Positions 25,032-32,915 of a DNA stretch of 64,000 bases are shown piece by piece. Numbering within the stretch: position 1 is the stretch's first letter; each line of letters begins with the position of its first letter. Origin of the DNA: Streptomyces bacillaris. GTDB taxonomy: Bacteria > Actinomycetota > Actinomycetes > Streptomycetales > Streptomycetaceae. The notes beneath the pieces are model-generated. The model had not been told where the DNA came from. It searched no databases and was given only the letters and a program-made list of their open reading frames with translations. The position numbers and the translations under genes are program-made. The DNA lies in assembly GCF_003268675.1 (NCBI RefSeq), contig NZ_CP029378.1:5766001-5830000 (forward strand), in the 5' to 3' direction.

Positions 25032-25898
25032 ATGACCTTCGTCCCCGAGCCGCCCGACCCCGACGACGACCGCGCCCCGTACGAGCAGGTGGCCAGCAGC
25101 CTCAGCGCCGCCATCCGAACCAGGCGGCTTGGCCCCGGCGAGAAACTTCCGTCGCACGCGAAACTGACGGAGCTTTACGGGTTCGCCAGGGCGACGATCC
25201 AGCGCGCGCTACGCGACCTGGAGGACGAGGGGCTTGTGGTCTCGCGCAAGGGCAGCGGCGTCTACGTCCGCAACCGGACTGAAAGGCCAGCAGGACTGCG
25301 CCCGTACGTTGAGCAGGCATTCGCGAAAGACGTCGTGACCATCGACTTCGCGGGATTCTCCAGCGAGACCCTGCACGGCGCGCTTCAAGAGCCGCTCGAC
25401 AAGATCCGAGTCGGGAGACTCACCCCGTCGAGCATCGCCGTGAGGATTCTGGTTCCGGACATGTCCGTACCACAGGCCGCGCCCGTCCGCATGGAAGACG
25501 GTGCCGACGACGAGCGGCTACGTGACCGGATGCGTGACATCATGATCAGCTACACCCGCAGTATCCGGGACGGCATTGCCGAGCTGGAACACCTCGGGCT
25601 GGTCGCTGAGACCAGGATCAATGTCCGCGTCCACAGCGGCACACAGTTCTTCAAGCTGTACGTGATCAACAATGAGGACGCGTTCTTCGGGTACTACCCG
25701 ATCCGCCCGAACAAGGTCGTCAGCCAAGGCGAGACCATCGAGATCTACGACCTGGTAGGCAAGGACGCCACCCTCTTCCACCACTCGATCAATGAAGCCG
25801 AGTCTTCCAGCGGAGCGCAGCAGGTCCAGCAGGCGCGCATGTGGTTCGACAGCGTCTGGGAGACCATCGGAAGGGACTTTGACCTTGACGCACGATGA
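25032..25898 (+). CDS. GntR family transcriptional regulator (KorSA-like)
   Basis: A 288-residue repressor-type protein. The N-terminal GntR winged helix covers residues 14-75 (YEQVASSLSAAIRTRRLGPG; KLTELYGFARATIQRALRDL; EDEGLVVSRKGSGVYVRNR), followed by a long C-terminal region of about 200 residues (FFKLYVINNEDAFFGYYPI) with a phospholipase-D-like or unknown fold. Located divergently from the tra operon with palindromic operators between, which fits a KorSA role of keeping the element integrated. ATG 25032 chosen. It overlaps the HAD gene downstream. Confidence 0.9.
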   Translation: MTFVPEPPDPDDDRAPYEQVASSLSAAIRTRRLGPGEKLPSHAKLTELYGFARATIQRALRDLEDEGLVVSRKGSGVYVRNRTERPAGLRPYVEQAFAKDVVTIDFAGFSSETLHGALQEPLDKIRVGRLTPSSIAVRILVPDMSVPQAAPVRMEDGADDERLRDRMRDIMISYTRSIRDGIAELEHLGLVAETRINVRVHSGTQFFKLYVINNEDAFFGYYPIRPNKVVSQGETIEIYDLVGKDATLFHHSINEAESSSGAQQVQQARMWFDSVWETIGRDFDLDAR

Positions 25899-26574
25899 CC
25901 AGCTCCTGATGGTCCTGGCGAACGCGCGGGTCATCTTCTTCGACTTCGACGGACCAGTATGCGATGTGTTCGCCGGACTACCCGCACCCCAGGTCGCCAA
26001 GCAACTCAGCGCGCTACTTGCCTCCCACGCCCCAGCCGCCGCGAAGGCGCACGAGACCGACGACCCGATCGAAGTTGTCCGCATCGCCTACGAAGCGAGC
26101 CCCGAACTGGGCCAAGAGGTCGAGCAGGCGTTGACGGCAGCAGAGGTGGAAGCCGTTGCCGCGGCCGGTCCCCCGACACCAGGAGCGGTTGAAGCCCTTC
26201 AAGCCGCCAACTCCTCAGGAAAGGCGGTCGCGATCGTGAGCAACAACTCCGCCGAGTGCGTACAGCACTTCATCGAGGCACACGGATTGGGCGACTACAT
26301 CGTGAAGGTCATCGGGCGCCCCGCAGGACAGCCCCACCTGATGAAGCCGAATCCGTTTCCGCTCATCACGGCAGCCGAGCTGATGCACACGGACGTCACG
26401 AACTGCACCCTGATCGGCGACTCGCTCACAGACATCCAGGCCGCTCATGCTGCCGGGGCAACCGTGATCGGCTACGCCAACAAGCCCCGCAAGGCCGAGC
26501 TGTTCGTCGAAGCACAAGCCGACGCGATCACCGACGACATGCAGACCATCGCCCACGCCCTCACCGTGGCCTAG
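25885..26574 (+). CDS. HAD family hydrolase of the AICE
   Basis: A 229-residue HAD-superfamily phosphatase: motif I IFFDFDGPVCDVF (about residues 15-27), motif II KAVAIVSNNSAEC, motif III with K of HLMKPNPFPL and motif IV TLIGDSLTDIQAAHAAG. The upstream gene stop lies inside this frame. TTG 25885 has AAGGGA 8 nt before it and is my choice; TTG 25879 and ATG 25909 are alternatives. HAD genes often follow the korSA-like gene in AICEs, possibly a nucleotide phosphatase tied to element control; the substrate is unknown. Confidence 0.82.
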   Translation: MTHDDQLLMVLANARVIFFDFDGPVCDVFAGLPAPQVAKQLSALLASHAPAAAKAHETDDPIEVVRIAYEASPELGQEVEQALTAAEVEAVAAAGPPTPGAVEALQAANSSGKAVAIVSNNSAECVQHFIEAHGLGDYIVKVIGRPAGQPHLMKPNPFPLITAAELMHTDVTNCTLIGDSLTDIQAAHAAGATVIGYANKPRKAELFVEAQADAITDDMQTIAHALTVA

Positions 26575-26861
26575 CCGGAGCGTGACGAGGAGCTGTTACA
26601 GGTTTCTCTACCTCATCAAGGCACCCGGCTGCGCTCCGCTCCGCCGGGCGCGCTTCCCGGCTCTGGCTGCGCCCGCGCTCCTGCCTTCGGCCCGCTCGGC
26701 GCTGCCGCCGCCGCCGCGCGCCCGCTGTGTAGGCCCGTGGGGCATGAGACGAGAACCAAGCCCGCGGTTTCAAGAGGATGCCTCCGGCGGGGGCGCTCAG
26801 ACTCCGGGATGGGAGGGGCGCCGTTCGCGAGTGCCGGCCGGAGCGGGGCGAGCGTCGTGGG
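26575..26861. other. GC-rich non-coding stretch in the AICE
   Basis: About 290 bp with no credible gene. It has simple alternating words such as CTGCGCTCCGCTCCGCC and CCGCCGCCGCCGCGCG, of the kind seen in non-coding loci of Streptomyces plasmids. It lies directly left of the large palindrome and may be part of the same origin or transfer locus. Open frames here are mirrored on both strands because of the palindrome and are not genes. Confidence 0.45.
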
Positions 26862-27013
26862 GGCTCCCATCCCGACCACCTTCGACCCAGGCAGAGCCGA
26901 GCAGTCGCGGCCCAGGGCGTCAAGGTCGTTCGTACAGTGGCGCGCTCCACCTTGACGCCCTGAACCACGACCGCTCCACGGTGTGTGGGTCGAAGGCGGA
27001 CGGGATGGGAGCC
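26862..27013. repeat. 152-bp nested palindrome (candidate replication or transfer origin)
   Basis: Three perfect nested arm pairs share one centre near 26937: GGCTCCCATCCCG / CGGGATGGGAGCC (26862-26874, 27001-27013), CCTTCGACCCA / TGGGTCGAAGG (26879-26889, 26986-26996) and CAGGGCGTCAAGGT / ACCTTGACGCCCTG (26913-26926, 26949-26962). A fourth imperfect pair, GAGCAGTCGCGG / CCACGACCGCTC, lies between. The 22-nt centre would be a loop. Such structures act as single-strand or double-strand origins or clt sites in rolling-circle elements; which applies here is not shown. Confidence 0.85.
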
Positions 27014-27051
27014 GGGGCGAGTGGTGGGTGAAGGTGATGGCTGGCCGTGTT

Positions 27052-28050
27052 TCAGAATTCACTAGGAGCGTCCTGGCTATGCTGCTCCTTCTCGCATTCT
27101 TCGATGCGGAGCCTTACCCTCTCGTCGTTCTGTAGGTCAGGCGGGAGGAGTGTCGTGGATGTCAACTTGGCTTTTATTAGCGATTCGACGTCAAGTTCTG
27201 AGTCAGTGAGATCTGCACCCTGCAATTCTGCGTCAACCATGGAGGCGCGTCGGAGGTATGTATGTGCCAGATCGGCGTATCCAAGATAGGCGCCATCGAG
27301 ATTGGCTCCTTCCAAGTTTGCTCCGCTCAGGCTTGCATGTCGCAGAAATGCTCCTCGAAGGTCAACCTCGTAGGCACTCAGTTTATTAAGAGACGCGAAC
27401 CGCAGGTATACGTTTCGTAGGTTGAGGTGTACGGCATTCAGATTATCCAGATCGGAATTTTCGAGCGTGAAGCCACTTTCCGGGTCGGGTCTCTTGCTGA
27501 GAGCAACCAGAGCTGCCTGGATCGCTGCAAGATTCGGTCGGGCCTTTCCCCGCCTATCGTCCGACTCCCCGCTCTCGCTCGCTCTGGGCGCTTCCCTGAT
27601 GAAGGCGGCTAGAACTTCAATTACGGTACGGCGGTCTTTTTCTGAATCCTGCATAATCCGCTCTAGTGCGTAAATGCCGCCCAGTTGTTGAGTAAGGTTT
27701 TCGGAAGAAAGCAACTTAATGGCTTCCACGTATCGCTCGGTGACTTGCCCTTCTCTCATCAAATCGACCTGCTCGCGGTCCTTGCGCCTCGTATGATCGA
27801 AAAGTTCGCGCGTCTGTTGGTGGGCCCGATGGGTGTAATACAGGCCCACTGTGGCAATGGCGCCAGCGCCGAGCGCCACTAGCGTCGTTCGGAAGCCAGT
27901 GATTACTACGCCGTCGGCGGGTTCGAGGTTGCTAGTGCGGAGATGTGCTCCGTCAATCCACCACGGTCCCCGCCACAGCAGGGCCGCGTACACGATGACG
28001 GCCGCAGCGGACGCCAGAACGAAGAGGGTGTACTTCACCTTCGACTGCAT
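27052..28050 (-). CDS. Pentapeptide-repeat membrane protein (AICE cargo)
   Basis: A 332-residue protein. Two membrane spans (VKYTLFVLASAAAVIVYAAL about residues 5-24; LVALGAGAIATVGLYY about 57-72) are followed by a linker (VTERYVEAIKLLSSENLTQQ; LGGIYALERIMQDSEKDRRT) typical of actinobacterial pentapeptide-repeat proteins, then A(D/N)LxX repeats (LSGANLEGANLDGAYLGYAD) forming a quadrilateral beta-helix. Its DNA is visibly less GC-rich than the neighbours, suggesting acquisition from elsewhere. Pentapeptide proteins in mobile elements can be signalling or immunity components; no function is established for this one. Confidence 0.85.
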   Translation of the reverse strand: MQSKVKYTLFVLASAAAVIVYAALLWRGPWWIDGAHLRTSNLEPADGVVITGFRTTLVALGAGAIATVGLYYTHRAHQQTRELFDHTRRKDREQVDLMREGQVTERYVEAIKLLSSENLTQQLGGIYALERIMQDSEKDRRTVIEVLAAFIREAPRASESGESDDRRGKARPNLAAIQAALVALSKRPDPESGFTLENSDLDNLNAVHLNLRNVYLRFASLNKLSAYEVDLRGAFLRHASLSGANLEGANLDGAYLGYADLAHTYLRRASMVDAELQGADLTDSELDVESLIKAKLTSTTLLPPDLQNDERVRLRIEECEKEQHSQDAPSEF

Positions 28051-28327
28051 GGCCTCAGTGTGCTGCGAGGTCGCACAGCACGTCTGGCGCTGCGCAGAAC
28101 CTTGAGCAGGAGTTGAGAGTCGTGTCTCATGCAGACTGCCAGGTGCAGGGCAATCTTCCTGCCTGGCTAGGTGACCCAGCCGTCATCTCCGGGCCGTCCC
28201 TGGGCCGTGCGAGGCCGATCAGGAGCGGCCGAAGGCGACAGCTAGTGACAGATCAACTACGCGCTCGAAGCGGCAATGCCCAGGTCGCAGCCCCCTGACG
28301 AGACGGGTTACCACCCAGGGATGGACG
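28051..28327. other. Intergenic region without recognised gene
   Basis: A 277-bp gap between the pentapeptide-repeat gene and the 28328 gene, both leftward. One open frame (28113-28298 forward) lacks a ribosome site and coding-type bias. It should include the promoter of the pentapeptide-repeat gene. I see no repeat or RNA structure worth naming. Confidence 0.3.
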
Positions 28328-28942
28328 TCAGGCAAGATGGGGTGTTTCTTGCCGTGGCGGTAGGCGAAGCGGCTCGTGGTGGTGCCAGACGAGGTAGCGG
28401 TCCTCGCGGCGCAACTCAGCGGAGCCCCACTCAATGCGCATGACGCCAGAAGCCATGGAGCAGGCGTAAGCGACGAGTACTAGCTTGACGTCCTCTGACA
28501 GCAGCGCTAGGTCAGGATGGGACTCTTGCTCGTCCAGCTCGTCAAGCCCCAGGTCAAAAGCTTGTTGCATGGGCTCGGGACCATGTCGGCGTATCAGGTC
28601 GGCACGGAAGCCTGTGGCCCGTCGCAGTCGTGCCGCCGTGACGGGCACGTCCTTCTTCGCATAGCGGAGCGGATAGATCACATGACCGCCAAGGATCATG
28701 AGCGTCCGCCCCTGTAAGCGCACGGGCGTGGCTGCAGGGAGTGAGGCGAGGCCGACTTCCAGTTCTTCGTACTGCGCGGCGTACAGACCGTGCCCGTATG
28801 CCTCCAAGGTCTGTGTGTGCACCCCCTCATGGCCGTTACGGGCTCGGGCATGTGCACGAACCAAGCTGGAAGGGATCAGGTCGGCCAAGGGTCCTGCGGT
28901 GTCACCGAAGGTCCTCTCGGCCCACCCTGTCACGGTTGCCAT
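28328..28942 (-). CDS. Unknown AICE cargo protein next to the HNH endonuclease
   Basis: A 204-residue protein not assignable to a family I know. It starts MATVTGWAERTFGDTAGPLA and contains a segment QTLEAYGHGLYAAQYEELEV and a conserved-looking TLMILGGHVIYPLRYAKKDV. The fold looks mixed alpha/beta and soluble, with no membrane span. ATG 28942 is used. It diverges from the HNH endonuclease gene (29118), and the two share a 175-bp promoter region. Proteins with the AYGHGLYAAQYEEL pattern occur sporadically in actinomycetes, so a role with the nuclease is conceivable but not shown. Confidence 0.7.
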   Translation of the reverse strand: MATVTGWAERTFGDTAGPLADLIPSSLVRAHARARNGHEGVHTQTLEAYGHGLYAAQYEELEVGLASLPAATPVRLQGRTLMILGGHVIYPLRYAKKDVPVTAARLRRATGFRADLIRRHGPEPMQQAFDLGLDELDEQESHPDLALLSEDVKLVLVAYACSMASGVMRIEWGSAELRREDRYLVWHHHEPLRLPPRQETPHLA

Positions 28943-29117
28943 GGCCTACCGCCCCCCTCTTTGTGGCACCTGAGTGTCGAGCAGCGTGCAGCAGAACCGT
29001 GCAGGCTGGGGGTGAGCTACGCAAGAGGGCATACGGAGCGTGGAGAGGCGCACGGTGGCCTGAATCGATCGGGTCTGGGGGCAGGTGGATGTCAGCAGCG
29101 GGCCGTACGCTGCCGCC

Positions 29118-30182
29118 ATGCACAAAGGAGCGATCACGCAGGAATCCATCCTCAAGGCCATTGCTGAGTATGACGAGTTAGGCCGGGATGCGTTCCTGGC
29201 AAAGTACGGCTTTGGCGAGGCGCGCTCGTACGTCGTGGTGCACGACGGGCAGGAGTACGACTCCAAGGCCATAGCTGGGGTGGCCCACCACTGGGACCAG
29301 GGGCGACCTCTTAGGCCTGATGAGTTCAGCGGAGGCAAGGAGCACGCCGCGGCGTGGCTGAGGCGGGCGGGCTTTCAGATCAAGGCCGTCAAGAATCCCG
29401 ATTGGGTTCGGGACGAGATCATTCTTGCCTGTCAGCTTGTGATGGAGAACGGCTGGAAGGGGCTGGATGCTCAGGACGCGAGTGTGGTTGAGCTGTCCGA
29501 CCTACTCCAGTTGCTTCCGATCCATGTCGAGGCGGAGCGCAACGAGAAGTTCCGTAACCCGAACGGAGTGGCGCGCAAGACGTTCGACATCGCCACTCGC
29601 CACCCGGACTACCGGGGGAAGCCCACCAACGGCGGCGCGCTGGATGTGGCTGTGCTGCATGAGTTCCTTGCCCGACCGCAGGAGATGACGGAGGCCGCGC
29701 GGCTGATCCGTCAGGGGATCGCGACTGGCGAGTTGCAGTCCTTCGCGCCGACTGAGGACGAGGAGTTCGGCGACGACTACAGCGCGCCCGAGGGGCGTCT
29801 GCTCATGCGGCGGCACCGGGCGCGTGAACGGAACAAGAGCCTGCGCAAGAAGAAGATCGCTTCGGTTCTTCAGCGTGGCGGACAGCTCGCTTGTGAGGCG
29901 TGCGGCTTCGACTTCGAGAAGATCTACGGGGACCGCGGTGCCGGGTACATCGAGTGCCATCACGTTCTTCCGCTCCACGTAGCGGGGGAGGGCCGTACCA
30001 AGCTCAGCGATCTCGCCCTCATCTGCGCCAACTGTCACCGCATGATCCACCGGCGCGCGCCATGGCCGACTCCTGCGGAGTTGCGAGCCTCGATAGAGCA
30101 GAAGCACGCTGACGACAGGCGCGCCGCAGTGGCTTTGACGCGACCGCGCAGGGCAGCCGACGAGCAGATGCCTAACCCGTGA
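29118..30182 (+). CDS. ScoMcrA-like HNH endonuclease (probable type IV restriction)
   Basis: A 354-residue nuclease. N-terminal part (about residues 1-100) matches the ScoMcrA-like head (ITQESILKAIAEYDELGRDA; SYVVVHDGQEYDSKAIAGVA). The middle (about 105-210) resembles the sulfur-binding domain: KFRNPNGVARKTFDIATRHP. The C-terminal HNH domain has CEACGFDF (about 260), YIECHHVLPLH and LALICANCHRMIH. ScoMcrA cuts phosphorothioated and methylated DNA, so this protein probably restricts modified DNA. No methyltransferase is adjacent, as expected for type IV. ATG 29118 chosen; ATG 29085 would add 11 residues and has a better G-rich leader. Confidence 0.85.
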   Translation: MHKGAITQESILKAIAEYDELGRDAFLAKYGFGEARSYVVVHDGQEYDSKAIAGVAHHWDQGRPLRPDEFSGGKEHAAAWLRRAGFQIKAVKNPDWVRDEIILACQLVMENGWKGLDAQDASVVELSDLLQLLPIHVEAERNEKFRNPNGVARKTFDIATRHPDYRGKPTNGGALDVAVLHEFLARPQEMTEAARLIRQGIATGELQSFAPTEDEEFGDDYSAPEGRLLMRRHRARERNKSLRKKKIASVLQRGGQLACEACGFDFEKIYGDRGAGYIECHHVLPLHVAGEGRTKLSDLALICANCHRMIHRRAPWPTPAELRASIEQKHADDRRAAVALTRPRRAADEQMPNP

Positions 30183-30184
30183 GC

Positions 30185-30208
30185 TGACATCCACGGCCGA
30201 CATCAACG
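30185..30208. promoter_or_regulatory. Candidate integrase arm-binding site, right end
   Basis: Same GACATCCAC / GACATCAAC pair as at 17910-17933, with only the 4-nt core between them different (GGCC here, CTCT there). It starts 3 bp after the HNH endonuclease stop and 84 bp before attR. Confidence 0.55.
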
Positions 30209-30291
30209 TCGGCGCACAACGGCAGCCCCGGAGAGCCCTGGACGGCAGCCGCGACCGGGCCCGCCAGGGCCCTCAACTACCTCCGGCCGAA

Positions 30292-30337
30292 CTTACAAAG
30301 CAGATGTCGGCGGTTCGAAACCGTCCGCGCCCACCAG
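30292..30337. repeat. attR of the AICE (3' tRNA-Val fragment)
   Basis: Right copy of the integration repeat: 36 identical bases (CTTACAAAGCAG...), then C where the tRNA copy has T (30328), then 9 more matching bases through CCAG. It lacks the D-arm and 5' acceptor half, so it is not a functional tRNA. Confidence 0.93.
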
Positions 30338-30345
30338 TGCGAAGT

Positions 30346-30380
30346 ACGAAGGCCCCGACCGTCACGGTCGGGGCCTTCGT
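30346..30380 (+). terminator. Terminator beyond attR (original tRNA-Val terminator)
   Basis: Perfect 16-bp stem ACGAAGGCCCCGACCG / CGGTCGGGGCCTTCGT with a TCA loop, 8 nt after the tRNA 3' fragment. Before integration it would have followed the intact tRNA gene. Confidence 0.9.
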
Positions 30381-30461
30381 CGTGCGATGCCGCCCCCGGC
30401 GGTCCGGGGCAGACCGGGGAGTAGGCGGAATGGGCGCTTCCGGGCCGGTGTTGTGGAGGGA

Positions 30462-30857
30462 GTGCACCAGCAGACCGGTGGCGACCCGTACCTTCCGCCC
30501 GAGCGCGAGGACGTACGGCAGCGACTGCTGGCCGAACGCGGCGCCACCCGTGAGCGCATGGACGCGTTGAGCCGCGATTTCGAGGCCATCGTCGAGGCGA
30601 ACGCGTTGGTGGCCGTCGACGACGAGCATGACCCCGAGGGTGCGAGCACCGCCTTCGAGCGGGCCCATGTCGCCGCCCTGCTGACGCAGGCGCGCGAGCA
30701 CCTGGCCGCGCTGGACCTCGCCGTGGAACGGCTGGAGGCCGGTGAGTACGGGCGGTGCGAGCGGTGCGGGGAGCCGATTCCGGCGGCGCGGCTGGAGGTG
30801 CGGCCAGCGGCTACCACGTGTGTGGGCTGTGCCGGTGGGGTGCGGCCCGGCCGGTAG
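30462..30857 (+). CDS. TraR/DksA-type C4 zinc-finger protein
   Basis: A protein of about 131 residues. The first ~95 form a helical hairpin (PEREDVRQRLLAERGATRER; EHLAALDLAVERLEAGEYGR) and the end is the C4 zinc finger CERCGEPIPAARL...CVGC. DksA/TraR relatives bind RNA polymerase through the coiled-coil tip. The start is uncertain: GTG 30462 has GGAGGG very close, GTG 30453 is an alternative, and the frame is open to 30387. First complete chromosomal gene right of the element. Confidence 0.82.
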   Translation: MHQQTGGDPYLPPEREDVRQRLLAERGATRERMDALSRDFEAIVEANALVAVDDEHDPEGASTAFERAHVAALLTQAREHLAALDLAVERLEAGEYGRCERCGEPIPAARLEVRPAATTCVGCAGGVRPGR

Positions 30858-30921
30858 CCGTACTCCATGATGGGTGCGGCAGTCGGAGCGGTGGAGCGGG
30901 ACGGGGAGAGGGTGGTCGTTG

Positions 30922-31563
30922 ATGGGGGAGAGCCTTGCGGAGATTCTGGACGGGGCCGCGGACGGGCGGTTTCCGGAGCCGGACGGGCGTACCACCGTGG
31001 TGGAGGCGCCGAGCGGGCGGGACTGGGGGGTGATCGCCTTCACCGCGCACTCGGTGGTGTTCACCGACGAGGACCCCGCGTGGGTCCGTGCGACCCTCGC
31101 CTCCATGGACTGCGACGCGCTCGCCGCCACCATGCATCCGCGCTTCCTGAACGCGCTCCTGGAACGGACCGGCCGGACCACCGACACGATCGACCTGCTC
31201 ACCGTCGCGTCCGCTCTTCCCGGTGATCCTCCGCTGGAGCTGCGGGAGATCACCGATCCGGTCCACCCCCGGGTCGTGAGCGCTCGCCGACGGCGGGACG
31301 GGGTGCGGATGTGGGCGGTCGACGGTGGGGTGCTGGTCCTCGGACGTGGGGTGGCGGGGCGCTGGGAGGTCGCCGTCGAACTGGAGGAGGGCGCCCGGCA
31401 CCGGGGGCTCGGGCGGGCCCTGGCCACGGCTGCCCGGCATCTGGTGCCCGAGGGGGAGCCGCTCTGGTCGCAGCAGGCGGCGGGCAACGCGCGCAGTATC
31501 AGGGCGTTCCAGGCCGCCGGGTTCCGGCCGGTGGGTTCCGAGGCGTTGTTGCTCGTGCGGTAG
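30922..31563 (+). CDS. GNAT family N-acetyltransferase
   Basis: A 213-residue protein. The C-terminal half shows a GNAT acetyl-CoA site: WEVAVELEEGARHRGLGRAL (RxxGxG-type loop about residues 155-166) and NARSIRAFQAAGFRPVGSE. The N-terminal half (VVFTDEDPAWVRATLASMDC) is typical of the two-domain branch common in Streptomyces. ATG 30922 follows GAGAGGG. Acceptor unknown. Confidence 0.8.
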   Translation: MGESLAEILDGAADGRFPEPDGRTTVVEAPSGRDWGVIAFTAHSVVFTDEDPAWVRATLASMDCDALAATMHPRFLNALLERTGRTTDTIDLLTVASALPGDPPLELREITDPVHPRVVSARRRRDGVRMWAVDGGVLVLGRGVAGRWEVAVELEEGARHRGLGRALATAARHLVPEGEPLWSQQAAGNARSIRAFQAAGFRPVGSEALLLVR

Positions 31564-31700
31564 GGCGTTGGGCGTAGGGCGGTGGAGGGGTAGGGGTAGG
31601 GCGGCAGGGCAGTAGAGGGGAGCCGGGTGTGTGGGGCGTTGTGCGGGGGCGTGCGTTCTTCCGGGATGCGGTCCCGTAGTCGCCAGGGCACCGTGTAGAC

Positions 31701-31919
31701 ATGGCCGCGCATCCGCCCGTGATCGTCCACCCGCCCTCCGCGTCCGGAGCGCGGCGGGTCACCGTGCACGGGCAGATCGTAGGGGTGGCGCACGGGCGGG
31801 GTGAGGTGGCCGCGTTGCTGCGGGCCGCCGGGTTCGCGCCGGGGCCTGACCAGGCCGTCGAGCTGGACCGGCCGGGGCTGATCGAATGGCGTGGCGGGGA
31901 CCTCGACACCTGGGGGTGA
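31701..31919 (+). CDS. Small hypothetical protein (actinobacterial)
   Basis: A 72-residue protein, MAAHPPVIVHPPSASGARRV, with VHGQIVGVAHGRGEVAALLR and a final WRGGDLDTWG. I recall similar short conserved Streptomyces proteins, but no domain name. The composition fits a real gene with an ATG start. Confidence 0.65.
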   Translation: MAAHPPVIVHPPSASGARRVTVHGQIVGVAHGRGEVAALLRAAGFAPGPDQAVELDRPGLIEWRGGDLDTWG

Positions 31920-32059
31920 CCCTCATCGGGCGTCACCCGAACGGGTGTGTCCAGGTGGCTGGCCAAAGGGGCCGGGAGGAACGTCGAAGGTGATCTGCGC
32001 GCACCATCAGCGCAGTCAGGACAGCAGGCGCCCGCGCCTGTCCCGGCCTAGGAGTTCTC

Positions 32060-32509
32060 ATGTCCCAGCCCACCGCACCTACACCCGGATCCTCGCGACC
32101 CGCCGCCCCCGCGACGGACGACGGCGTCGGCACCCCGTGGGCCGGGGGCGGAACGCTGTTCGCCGGTTTCCTGCTCCTCGTCGACGGTGTTCTCGGGGTG
32201 ATCAAGGGTGTCGCCGGGATCGCCACCAACGACGTGTACGCGGCGGTCAACGACTACGTCTTCAAGTTCAACGTCACCGCGTGGGGCTGGATCCACCTCA
32301 TCCTCGGCGTCGTCCTGATCTTCGTCGGCTGGGGCATCCTCAAAGGCGCGACCTGGGCCCGGGCCGTGGGCATCGCCCTCGTCTCCCTGAACCTGATCGC
32401 CAACTTCATGTGGCTCCCGTACACGCCGATCTGGGCCATCGTCACCATCGCCATCGACGTCTTCATCATCTGGGCGCTCTGCACCGACCGCTCCGAACCG
32501 GTGGTCTGA
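32060..32509 (+). CDS. DUF7144 family membrane protein
   Basis: A 149-residue protein with a Pro/Thr-rich cytoplasmic start and four membrane spans (TLFAGFLLLVDGVLGVIKGV, WIHLILGVVLIFVGWGIL, WARAVGIALVSLNLIANFMW, AIVTIAIDVFIIWALC). This is the common actinobacterial DUF7144 pattern, without assigned biochemistry. ATG 32060 follows AGGAG at 32050. Confidence 0.85.
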   Translation: MSQPTAPTPGSSRPAAPATDDGVGTPWAGGGTLFAGFLLLVDGVLGVIKGVAGIATNDVYAAVNDYVFKFNVTAWGWIHLILGVVLIFVGWGILKGATWARAVGIALVSLNLIANFMWLPYTPIWAIVTIAIDVFIIWALCTDRSEPVV

Positions 32510-32555
32510 CGGCCGGCACCGGGCCGTTGTCAGTGGTGCGGTCCACACTGGAAGC

Positions 32556-32852
32556 ATGTGCCGCAGCATCAAGACCCTTCGACCGCCAGCCCTCCCCGAA
32601 GAGGCCACCGAGGAGGACATGCGGGCCGCAGCCCTTCAGTACGTGCGCAAGGTGTCCGGCTTCCGGGCGCCCGCGGCGCACAACCGGGAGGTGTTCGACC
32701 GTGCCGTCGACGAGATCACCGCAGCCACGATGAAGCTGCTCGGCGGGCTGGAGATACGGGGCTCCGCCCATGGCAAGGCCGCTCCTGGCCCTGCGCATGC
32801 TTCTGCCCCTGCCGTCGACGCGGCTCCCGCGCGGGGTGCCTCCGGCGGGTGA
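32556..32852 (+). CDS. DUF2277 family protein
   Basis: A 98-residue protein starting MCRSIKTLRPPALPEEATEE, the DUF2277 signature, then RAAALQYVRKVSGFRAPAAH and a helix DEITAATMKLLGGLEIRG. A low-complexity Ala/Pro tail follows. The family is widespread and of unknown function. Convergent with the DedA-like gene 63 bp away. Confidence 0.85.
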   Translation: MCRSIKTLRPPALPEEATEEDMRAAALQYVRKVSGFRAPAAHNREVFDRAVDEITAATMKLLGGLEIRGSAHGKAAPGPAHASAPAVDAAPARGASGG

Positions 32853-32915
32853 GCGTCAAGGCGGGCGGGGGTCAAGGCGGGTGAGCGTCGGCCGGTCCCG
32901 GGAGGCCTCAGGTCC

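Larger units (their letters stand above)
17828..30337. mobile_element. Integrated AICE (actinomycete integrative and conjugative element), ~12.5 kb
   Basis: The boundaries are a 46-bp direct repeat, one copy being the 3' part of tRNA-Val (17828-17873) and the other at 30292-30337, with a single mismatch. Inside are the parts of a pSAM2-type AICE in usual order: int and xis next to attL, a rolling-circle-type rep, a string of short spread/transfer genes, DUF2637 membrane protein, FtsK-like tra, GntR repressor and HAD gene. Non-core cargo fills the right end. All core modules look intact, so the element may still be mobile; this is inference. Confidence 0.93.

Noticed and set aside
26582..27062. 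Two overlapping open frames on opposite strands
   Set aside because: Their translations mirror each other because of the palindrome; no coding-type third positions.
30292..30337. Second tRNA-Val gene
   Set aside because: Lacks the D arm and 5' acceptor half; it is the attR fragment.
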